A DNA stretch of 64,000 nucleotides, taken from positions 1-64,000 of the forward strand of contig NW_013546645.1 in NCBI RefSeq assembly GCF_000760515.2, given 5' to 3'. Under the pieces are notes generated by a model. It did no database searches, was not told the DNA's origin, and saw only the letters and a program-made list of their open reading frames with translations. Shown here in pieces: positions 51,746-63,700 of this stretch; position 1 is the first letter of the stretch, and each line of letters begins with the position of its first letter. A program made the position numbers and the translations under genes. This stretch comes from Mitosporidium daphniae (lineage: Eukaryota; Microsporidia).

Positions 51746-54700
51746 TCAGAATTCAGGATGCCATCGTGGGTCCACGCCAGAAATATCTTGACAGGCCTTC
51801 GATGCCTGTGAAATGAGCTCGACGATAGGTGCATAAAGTGAGACTGGCAGTGGTTGCTTGACCTTGGATTCGCTCTGGACGGTAGCTTGGGTTCCGGCTG
51901 CTGTTGATCCCCCATCCTGAATGTCTTCTTGGGAAAAGACGACCTGGCTCACGTAAGCAGAGACATGTGCAGAAATGATGTCCTTTTCTTTCTCGCAAGC
52001 AAGAACTTTGATGCGTTCTAAAGCCCCTCGTGCATGAATAGAGGGACCACGAACCCGTTGCTCCATCGTTGGCTGGCTACCAGCTAGAAGATCAAAGAGA
52101 TCGCTAATTTCTTCAGAGCGATGGGAAAGTTCATCCGCAAGGGCATGCACGGATGGCACAAAGAGCCCATCTACAAAAACACGGCCCAAGAATGTTTGCA
52201 GTGCAGGTCCCATACGGAACACAAGGGGAGCATGCAGCACACGCATACCCGGTGCTTGGGTATCATAACGCAGCGATGAAGGGTCAATTTTGATAGCACA
52301 AGCAGAGTTGGGCTGCGTCGACATTTCTTGCGAGGCATTTGGAGCCCGTTCAGTGGCTGATAAAGCCAGTTCATGTGCCGTAGCGTCAAGACGCTCAAAC
52401 AGCGCAGCGCCAATCCAGGAGAGCCGACCGTGCGCCAAAGGGCCTAACCCAATTGAGGCTAAATCGCGCTGCCGTACGCTTCCCAGGATGCTCCATCCCG
52501 TGATCAGAGCAGCCCATTGTAGTGCAAACGACTTGCGATAAAGCCAATAGTCTTGAGAATTGGCCAGCCGTGCAGCTACGAATGCTGCCAGTACTGAGGA
52601 ACACGCCATCTGTATGTCCTGTTCTTTAGCCGGCGTTTGGGGCTTCATTGGCCCTGCCGTTGCAATTTCTACTTCCGCCGGCTGAGCAGCGGCGCCGGTG
52701 GTCGTATTTAAGCATTGAGCCATGGAGAGCGGGTCTACAATGATGTCTGGAGATGCAAGAACAACCATGCAGGATCCATTTCCATTCAGAGCATCAGAGG
52801 CAATTAGTGGCAACAAAGATGAATTCCACGTGAGCAGCGGAGATGCCCGTTGGCGAACCAGACGCCCCTTTGAGGCAACTCCGCCCAGCATCCAAAGAAG
52901 CCGCGATGCTGTGGCCGCACCAAGTATGGCATTGACCCTTTCGGTGTCATTAAAAATGGTAATAGCCCGCACACTGCCATCACTAAGATATACCACAAGC
53001 CCATAATGACCATCTGTTTGGCGCAGGATGGCACCAAAGGAGTCGATTTTTGTAGATGATGCCCCAGTATCGCCTTTGCGTGGTAATACCAAACGCTGAC
53101 CAGGTAATTCGAGCTCATCATCCATTGGGAGACGTGGGAACGAAGAAAGCCAACGCGAAGTTACATGCACAGGGCTCACTACCACATTGCACCGTTTCTT
53201 TTTTGAGGGCAGGTGATTGTTTTTCTTTGCCGACATTAGGCTGTTTTGCACTTCCCCCAAAAAGATGATCATTGTCTCCGTGGCCAAAGGATGGACTGCC
53301 CGTAGCATAGACAATAGCGCTGCCATTTCGTCTCCATTAGAATCCAAAGCTTTGCTTCGAATACGTGCTGAAAGCGGATAAAAGAGAAGATTCGGGAAAA
53401 GGCGTCCAATGCGCTGCAATAAGCTTCGTAGCCTGGAGCCTAGCTCCATGGTTGAGCTAGAGCCCGGAGAATCTCGCAAGTCATCAAGCATTTCTTCCAG
53501 AAACGGTAGCCACGGAGCCAAAGGAAGCTCTGCCAAATACAGATCAAAAATGCCTGCAAGCTCTGGCGCCATTCGCAACATCTTCAAAATCATAGAAGCA
53601 AGTAACAAAGCTTGACTGTGCGTGCACCCATTGCTCAGTCCAGAGCCATAGCGGAGATCCTCAGCATCTTCATCGCAAAAAGAGCGCTCATGCGAAGATG
53701 AGTTTGTCCCGTTTGGATCAGAAGAAGAGGCAGATGCCACAGAAGATGATGCTGTTGAAGGATCATTGCGTCTTTGGTTGGCATTTTGGTGATGAGACGC
53801 AGAAGAGGAAGAGGATGTTCCAAGAATCATTGCCTGCAAGTAACAGTGAATAGCATGCATTGCAAATGTTTGTGCGTTAGGCTCCTCCGGATACGGTGTC
53901 AATGCAGTAAATGAGGTCAACGTCGACGGAGAGGTTGTCCCCAGTGAAGTGGCGGATGTGATATTCAGCGAACATGGTGGTGGTTTTGCTAGGCCAGGAG
54001 ATCTTCCAGCGGTCAATGAGGATTCATCTGCGGAGCACGTGCCAGCAGCTTCCACGCCCAAATCATGATTTTCTTCTTCTTTTTTGGCGATAAATGCACG
54101 GAAGCGGCGGCGATTATAATGACCCCAGGCAGCCCAGGCGCGTCCGTGGTTGATGTCCAGCTGTACTGCTTGCGAGTGAACCTTGTTTGCTTCTTCAATT
54201 CCGGTGAGGTTAAGAGCCTCCAAAAAACGGCCTTTAAGGGAAAAAAAGTCCGACTTTTGAGAGGCGCCAAAGTATGCCAAATTTGTAGAGTTGATAATCT
54301 CAAGCCCAGCTACAAGCAACAACGTTCCCGGAGACGCACAGCATGCCGTGGAACTGGATTTGGCTGCGCCTTGGTCATCCGCACATCCTTCGGTGGCTTG
54401 TGCCGTGCTGCTGTTGGTGTCCGTATTTGCACTTGTAGCCCCTCCACTAGCACCACCAAACGTAGCAGCAGCGTGAAGTGGTACGGCCGCTGTCAGCCAT
54501 GGTGCTGACAGCGGATCGTAAAATGCATCAAGATAGCATTGTGCTTGCTCGCTCAACTTCCAAAAAGCATCTTGAATCTCGATGTTGGGCAGCGTGTAAA
54601 TCTTATTGAGCAGCTGTACGCAAATATCTGGAAGACGATGGCGACGAGCTACAGTCGCAAAGCGATTGATCAGCCATGCGCTTTCATGATAACCGCGATA

Positions 54701-57700
54701 AATCAGGGTTCCTCCAGAAGATGCAGCAGAAGAGGCCGAAGATGGGGCCGTAGATGGGGCGTTCATATTGCCAGGACCTGCGGCTCCACCCATTATCACC
54801 ATGTTGTCTAGTTCCGTAACGGTGGCTGCAAAGAGCCCATTGATGGCCGAAAAGAGAGACTGCCTCCAAGCAGCCAGCTCAGACCATGCCCCAATGGAAT
54901 CATAATGGATGGAGGGAAGCCGTTCCCGCCAGGTGCCCAAGATTCCTCTGAGCTCTTGCACCATAGTCAATTGGGGCTGGAGCGGTGATGCATTGGAAAG
55001 GTGAAGATTGCCCGCTCCACCGCCTCCAGCACCAAGGAAAAGTCCGGCAGCTTCCTGCACTTCCACAAAAAGCTGAAAGAGAATTGATAGCGAATCATTT
55101 TGAGATGAGCCGATAAGTGGCCATGGCATGGCGGCCCATTGTGCAAGAGTCACCTGGAAACCTTCCTCGATAAGGCGGCCCAACTCAGCGACACGCCGAC
55201 CAGAGAGGACTGTTGATCCAGAGGATGCGTTAGCTCCTGGCCCATGGATCCCACCAGAAAGGCCAGCACCAGCGCTGGTACCAGTACCGCCCCCGCCGAT
55301 ATTTCCAACAACTCCCGTGATGATTTGATGTAAGTGAAGCAGAGCATCGTAAAAAAGACGCTTAGGTGTTGGGGCATCCGCAACAAGCTCTAGTGCCGCG
55401 CGCACAGCGGCTTGATCTTTAGAGGTGCTCCAGTCCAACAAGCGCCAAGATGCATCAAGTGAGAGGTCGATGTCATTGTCTACCTTTGCAAGTTCAACCA
55501 AAACGTCCCATTGTTGCAGCCGCCGCGCAGCAGCGATCCATCGCTCCTGCCATTGTTGCATTTCATCCCCGCCTTCTCCGAATGAATGGGAAGAGGCATT
55601 TTCAGACTTTTTTGCATCACAAGATGAACCTTTCCGGGCACCATAAGCATCATAATAAAAGGAAGATCCATCACCGCTAGGGCAAGCGGTACTATCACAC
55701 GGATCTTTCATGATGTTGACGATGTTTCCAACTTCGTTCTTGACAAGTGGTTCTGTGGCAAGACGTCCTGCTCGCGCAACAGCCTGCGCAGCCTCCAAAA
55801 CTACTTGTGCACCTTCAAGATATTCGGCCTGTTCCAGCGAGCTCGCAAGAATGGTCTGCCCGTGGCGTGCCTGGCATCTCCGTGCCCCGAATGCACCATC
55901 ACTCTCTCCCATTGCTTCATATAAATAGCCGAGAGCCTCATAATTTTGTGAAGCCCTACACATGGTCTCAAGAGAAAGTACAGGTGCAAACCAATTGAAG
56001 TTTTTGGCAAGGTACCGTAGCAGCATCTCACTGAGCCCAAACTGTACCATGATTTGGGGATGATGTAATGCGAGAGCTGAAATAGCCTCCAACAGCGTAC
56101 ATGCCGGTAGCGTGTGGTTTCGCGGGGACCAAGAAGTGGAAGAAGAGGAGCTAAGCAAATGATATGGCCGTGATAGATTGTATGAGAGATCAGCCCCTAT
56201 GGTTGAGAGCAATATCATGTCGGTTCCTTCGCGTTCGCGGTTTTGAGAAGCAGCTATGGCGATTTCGCCAAAACATCGTACCCAGCATACATGAGCCCAA
56301 GCTCCATCTACACGGGCTAGGGCTGAAATCGGACCTTGAAATTGGGAAAGTAAAGGTCCTCGAGCACGTTGTATGAGGGCCAAAGCTTCGTGGATCCAAT
56401 ATGAGGTCGCAATGGCCTCCCAGTTCTGAACGCCAAGAATATAACGCAGGGCTTTAAAGGGACCCTCCAGTGATGGTTGCGCAAATTCAAGAGAAAGATA
56501 AATCACCTCAATTAGCTGATCATACAGCTCAGGCTCGCCTCGACATTCTACCATCAAAGATAAAAAGTCTTTCTGTAGTTGAAAGGTTACTTCTGAATGT
56601 GCAAATGACGAGCAGGGCATCGCTTCAGGGGTAGATCGGGAAGGAAGATCCATTGATACATGGGACTTTCCATACACCAGACAAAGTAGCTGAACCATAG
56701 CCCGGCGCACTTTTCGGATACTTCCGAGCCGAATCTTGGCTAGAAGTAGGCCCAAATCACCCCAATGGTGAAGATTATGATCACCATCTTGGCCATTTGG
56801 GTGATCATCACGGCCGGCTCCAAAGTGACCTTCCATGGCCTGATGGCCCGAATCAGAGGAATTTTCGCGGAGCTTCGCGTAACAAGAGGCAGCCATAAAA
56901 AGCAAGTCCATTTTCTCTTTCAACATGAAAGTTCCCCCGTTGAGCCAGTGAAAAATTCTCACCAGAATATCTTCGATTACGGCAAGAGGATAAAGCATCG
57001 GATGCGAGGTAATCATTCCGATCACGCCAAGGAATTTTTGTCGCTCCTCGCTAGATGAGACCAAGTTAGATGCCAAAGCATCCCTTTCAATGATATCAAA
57101 AATGAGTATCATTGCTAAGCCACGAATGGTGGAGAGTATCTCTTGAGGACCGCCCATTAAAATATCCTTTTCCGTGATAATGGCGGTACAGAAAGCAACC
57201 TCAGAAGCAGAGGCCGGGGCTCCCGGCGCAAGTGCTTCGCGTGCCAGATCTGACAGCATGCTAATTAGCACCGAAATAGGAAGCAATGTTGGAGGTGCAG
57301 CTGCGATGGAGGCGGTAGATTTCGCCTGAAAGTCATTGTTATCTTCGTGAGCGTACAACACTTCACCAGCTATTGTCGGCAAGGCGGCAGTTGTACGTTT
57401 TGAAGAAACAGCGCCAAAGTTCGACCAAATAAAGAGCAAGACAGGCAGCAGTGAAGGAAGCGAAACTATGAGTGCCGGATTGAAATCAGAGGGAACAACA
57501 TCCAGTCTTTCCACAACTTGACCGTTTTTCTTATAAAATAAAAGACCAGAAAGCGACAGTGAAATACGAAGCGAGAGCACAGATGAAAGAAGAGGAGAAG
57601 ATGTCATTGCAGACGAGAATGAGTTTGCTCCCCCACTAACACCATGTTGAAGCAGCGATGTTGGGTATGAAAAAAAGAACCCAGGAAAAAGCGAAGGGAT

Positions 57701-60700
57701 ACGCTCCATAATTATCTTCACATATCTTTCTCGCTCTTCCTTGGCATTTACGCAAAATATCATTTCAAGCAAAAAGAGGGCATTAAGAATCGATCGTAAA
57801 GGCTTAGGCAATTCCGAAAACGATGTCGCAAAAGCTTGAGTAGCCATGGGAGGTTCGGCAGACGAGGATGCCTGAGCTGCGTTTGCAGGCAGTGGGATCA
57901 TGGACGCAGTTTGTGCTGGAGAGGATTGGAAAATCTCATCAACCAAATGCCATGGCAAGGAGAGTCCAGCTTCTGCAGCAGACATAGCCAGTTTTAATGC
58001 ATATGCATCATACTCCAGGCAAGGCATTGATGATACCGATGCTGCCAAAGAGGCACCACCACCATTACACACCGTTGATGAGGGGTTCACCGGTGGCGTA
58101 AAGGTAGGCTTTGCCATGAGAGAAGAAGAACACAGGGTATACCCTTGGCCAGAAAGGATGATTCGAAAAAGGGTTTCAGAGGTGCCCTCCCAAACACCAG
58201 GCCCAAGGATCGGTATCAAAGGCAAAGGTTGAGCCGCCTGGGCGACGCGAGTCCTTTTTCGCACGTGATGCTGCTTGGACGAAGATGTTGTTGATACTGG
58301 AGAAGGAGTCGTTGCAGATGAGTTGTTAATGGAAAGAGTTATAATGCAATCGATAATTAAGAGCTGGCCACTTTTCATAAGATCAGAAATAGGTGATTGT
58401 GGCTGCGAAAGTAGCGAGCTTATCACTTCCAATGCCGAGTACCACCACCAACAAGGAGCTTGCCCCATTGCAGCCGTGATCTGCAGGGGAGATATGGTTT
58501 TTATTGGCGATGGGACACCTGCTGTTGAATTTTCTATCTTTGCTGATGAAGGAATCCCCAAAAAGGGAGGAAACCCTGGAGCTTTGTATGAAAACGAGGT
58601 TGGTATCACGCGAGCTTGATTTGAGCAGGCGGTCATTGAAGCAAGAGCGCTCCAAACAATTCCGTGTTGTTGAGAAAGTGACGCCATAACATGCTCGGAT
58701 CCAGATATTGAGCCAAGGCCTTTTGTCATAGGTGGGCCATAGCCTGCAAGTACATGCAGAATGGCGGAAAGTACGCGTTCGAGCGACATTGATAACGCTA
58801 TTGTCAGGATCTCTATCACTGCAAATAGACGTCGAGAATCAACAATAGTGCTGTTTGAGCCACCAAAATCTAGCAATACACGGAAAGAAGACTCGAGTTC
58901 TCCATTTGCACCTACTTCATTTGGATGAGATGCATAAAGAAGCACCTGAGCCGCAGCGAGATTGTACCGATCCTCGTCACCGTCGGTAGGAAGTTCCTTG
59001 GCAACAGTAGTAATGGTAGTGTGGCACCACTCGTTTAAAGACTCCGAATTGAGACGAACCGACATTTTCGCGATGGCAAAGAGAAGGGCAGAAGAGCAGA
59101 ACCCCCGCTTTTCGATGATTTTTACCAATTTTTCTTGTGAAACCTTGTCAAGTTCTTTCAAATCATTGATCCAAGAAACAAGAAAGGCCTCCCGAGCAGC
59201 CCAATTAGGAGGGTCATCACAGGGATCAACGGCATCGATAAGGCTGCAAATAAAGTTAAGATCACACTGTATACGCTGCTCAAGAACCTGTGGAAATGAA
59301 TCCACCAATGCAGCTAGTAGAGGTAGCAGCAGAGGTGCATTTTCGTTGCAATGAAGCACACCATCGCTAGAGGACACCTTCGCTATATCAGATGCCTTAG
59401 GAGCTGTGGCGACCAGCAGGGCGGTACCTGCTTGCCAAAGAACATCTTCGAGTGAAGTGGCAAAGGCATCTCCAAAACGAAGCAGTATCCGCTCTCCTCC
59501 CTTGCGGGGCTTAACCTTATGTCTTTGGATCATCCGCACAATGAGGGTTGAGACACTCTCTGCAAGCTGCGGGCTCAGAAGCTTGCATACTGAAGAGGAT
59601 CCGGAAGCGGAGGGATTCTTGCAAGACAATGGATCTTTGTCTTGTTGAAGATGCCCAGAAAGAGTACCTCTTTGTAAAGAAAGAAGCATGGAGGCAACGA
59701 CTTCGGAAAAATTTGCATTGGCCCCTGGGCTGTCCCTCCAGCTTTGATTGTTCTCTCCTAGATCGAGACGACTGGCCAGAAGCTCCCAAGTTCCTGGAGA
59801 AAGCACAATGTCCCGTGCCTCACTGTGCATCGCCATGAGCTCACAAAAAAGCCCAACAATACGATCATCCTTCAGTCGTTCTCCCCCAACAATCACTTCA
59901 ATGGTAACCGAAAGGTGTTTGCAAAGATAGCGCAGTACGGGCCTCCTGAAAGGCGAGGCTCTTGTCCTGCGAACCATTTCTTCAAGTGAGCACAGAGCGA
60001 CCAGCGTCTCTTCTAGAAATACTGATGAGGTTGGTGGAAGCAGATGGAAGACATCCAAAATGGCTACGATGATGCCGATTTCTGGCGCCAAGATTTCTGG
60101 AGGCCCAGAAGGAGACGCCGCCTTGGCAGCTTCAGCCCATTGCCTGAGATGCTCTAGCAACTTGCGACCAATTTCGGCTTTAAAATAAGAAGTGAGAAGC
60201 TCAAGTAAGCGGCCGAGACCCTCTAGCCCAGGTATGGTTAACCGCTTATAATCGGAGAGGTTCATCAACACGGGACGAAGACCGTGCTGCATTAGCTCTT
60301 TCGGTAGCTTGTGCTGCATGGCTATGACGAGAGCAAGACCTGTTTTACTTGCGCCCACTATATCAGGATTTCGAGCATAAAGAGACTTGAAAAAGATGGA
60401 CACAATTCGATTCCTGAGTGCCAAATGGTTTCCCGGTGCTGAAAAAGTAGGCGAGCCCATGGCTGCCGTAAGGAGCCGGATGCAAGCTATGCGAAGCCGG
60501 GCCCCGAACGGGCCATTGCTTCCCTTGGCCACTGCTGATGTGACAGAAGGTGAGGAGGCAATCTGTGACCCTGAAGGAGTGGTGGCGCTCGGTGCAGGCG
60601 ATGAAGAGGTTGTGTTTGAGGCTGCATGTGCTGGACCTGCACTTGAAGGTGTAGCAAGCGATGCTGAGACCGAATTTACTCCCATTGAAATTGAAGATTG

Positions 60701-63700
60701 ATCTTCAATGGTATCAGCCATGCCCACACAATCTGTAACCAAAGCAAGAAAAGATGGGGAAAATTCCAAAAAAGACGGATCTTTTTTCATGACAAAAGCT
60801 ATCGCTTCAATTATTCCGATCTGATGAGAAATAGGAAGCAAAGAGATGTCTCTTCCTTCTGGACCGCCAAGCCACTCTTGCTCAATGATTGTAGATCGGA
60901 TGGGCTCAAGTAGCTTACAAAGAGCCCGACCTGCAGCAGATGATACCACAGGAACGGGTGGGGTAGTTATTCCGGCACTTGGAATAGAAGGCCGTGCATC
61001 TTGTGTGGGGACCGATGAATTGAGTGTTTGCGATGATGTAATCGCAAGCGCTGGCTGCGCAGCGGGAGCTGAAGATACCGGTATATGGGGTAAAGCACCA
61101 AGAGCCCCAGACTTTGCAGCAATAACATCCCCATCCTGCTTTTCAAATTTCTTAGCCAGCTGTTCAAGCATCCCTTGTGCCATGGCCCTATTTTTTTCCA
61201 GAGGAGATGCAAGCTCCTGCGTCAAAACCCCAAGCAACCCTAAACAAGGAGTGTCGTTCCTTTCCTCAATAAGAACAAGCAAAAGGGAATCAAGGGCACG
61301 CTCGGGCGCTATCTGTAGCGAGCAAATGCCAACCAAATGCTGACTAGCCAACTCAAGGGACTTGAAAAGGGCTTCGGCACAAAAAGTGAGAGTGGTATCT
61401 GCAACTGAAAACCTTTTCTTTTTGGAGAATATTTCGCGTAACAGGTCAGATCCAGAGAGACGGGCATAGATGGACTTTTCTCGGAAAAGCCCGCATATTC
61501 GAAATAGGATGTCCTCGACGCCATGCTGGAACTCCTGTTGAGACAATTGCTTAAAGGCAGGATGATTTTGATAACATGTCCCGCGCAAAACTCGAAGCAA
61601 AAGAGAACACGCACAAATTCTCAGCTGTGGATTTTCAGAACATAAATACTCGTCAAAAAAAATATCAATAATATCGCTACTGCGCTCGCTATCCCTCATA
61701 GCATCGGCAAGCCCCAGTTCGAGGTTTTCTCTGATTTGATGCAAGAACGAGGCCGAAGGGAGATGATGATGATGATGATGATGCTTGTCGTCCATCTTTT
61801 GGAAATCATCGAAAGTTTTATCGAGAATTACGGGGTCATTAACGCAAAAGAAATGCCCGTCCACGGTACTAGTGTGGTCCGACTCGTCGTGATTAAACCA
61901 AGAAAAGTAGGCTAGATATCTGATCTGGATGCCGATCAGCTCTTTAGTATGCCTTAAGCGCTTTTCCTCCAAATAGGAACGAGTGATACGAGGAAGATAA
62001 TGAGCAGGTGATGAGGGAGATGCGCTATCTCGCTTCTTGAACGACTGCTGTGATTCTGGCAGCCACAAGAGCTCATTCCACTGTGAAATAAGCCGATGCA
62101 AAAAAGCCTGCTCGTGCTGAGCCTCTAAGGGCACCTGCAATGATGAAGAAAGATGCGTCTTGAAATTTAGTTGCCGTATGGGTCTCTTATTACGTCCTGC
62201 AAGCTTTCCAAGGATCCTAAGCGCAGTATGAGCAAATTGGGAAGGATATGGGAGAGGTCTGCAATGAGCCCAAAGAGCCTCAAGCAACTCTGGCATGACA
62301 CTGGACAAAATGGGATCGAGAAAATCCTGCGTCAAATTATCAATACAAAGCTCCAGAGTCCGCAAGCCTTGAGACAGCAATTCAGGCGTCATAAACGTTG
62401 AAGACGATGAGGAAGATGAGGAGGAGGATGACGAGCCACTCGAGATGTTAGACGTAGGTGCTGACGCTTGTGAGGCGGCAGATGTTGCTGATAATGGTAG
62501 AGTAAAGCCGCCTTGATTCTGTGACGCCGTACCAGAGGCGGATGGCATCATAATCATCATTGACATTGAAGGTGAGCTTATAACTTTTAACGAATACACA
62601 AGTGGCTTCATCAAAAGTGAAAGATATGGAAGCAGCACAGAAAGACGCACAGGAATGGTAAGCGCCAGCTCGACAACCAAATCCTTCAGCAAATCCGTGG
62701 GTTGTGGGTATGAAGGCGTTAGCGGTGTGTTTGATTCATGGCTACCTCTGGAAAATGTCTGAAGAATCTCAATGGAGTGAAGCAGGGCATTGAGTGTCTC
62801 AAGAATTGTTGGCAGAATAGGAAGAATTTCACGATAAAGAATTTCAAAGCGGCCACCCCCAATGGCTCGAAAAAGAGTTCTAAGAAGCAAAAGGGCATGA
62901 AAAGGCTCCTGTGACACTTTGGAAGAACCGCAACGTAAACACGAAAGGATCAGTTCAGGAAGAAAAGCTGCCCAAACACCCTCGATTTCTTCTGGATAAG
63001 CCCCCAAAGCCATCAACATTAATTTCATTATACGCTGCAGACGGGCTGCACTATCAATATTCATCACTTGGGATAGCTCATTGCCGCCGAAAAGATTCTT
63101 GGAAAGCCATCGAAGCAAATGAAGAAGTGTGATTTTGGCAACCTCCGGCCCTCCAGGTCCAACCAAAAAAACTTGAAGAAGTGCGGAGAGTGCAGGCACA
63201 GATGTAATTGCATTGTATATGTTTGGGCAGTTGGAGGAAATGATGTCCGAAAAAACAGAAACCTCCAGCAAAATGAAAATCTGCGCAATCTGCTCCACCA
63301 TGTCCTTTTCCTCTTGTGCGAGCTGGCTTTGCAAAAGAGACGCATCATATGCCAATCCTTTGGCAAAAAAATTGATCGTCTCACACGAAAGCGAAGAGGA
63401 AAGACCAGAAGAAGGCTCTTGGATGCATTTTTGATCGGACGCACAAAGACGCACCAATGTGGCTACAAGATCCCCAAAAAGACGGACAAACCAAATCGAC
63501 TCCTCATGAAGGATACCTCGAACCGAAAAGATTGCGGAAGACAAGGGGGCAGGTGATGGTTGAAGCGAGCGAAAGGCGAAAAAGATCACTTTAAGGCCTG
63601 TAACTAGTGCACGAAACAGAATTCTAAAATTTTCTATGCCAGTTTCTTCAGAACCGAAAACAGGCGTTTCCGAAAGCATATGAATGGCCCTACAGTACGA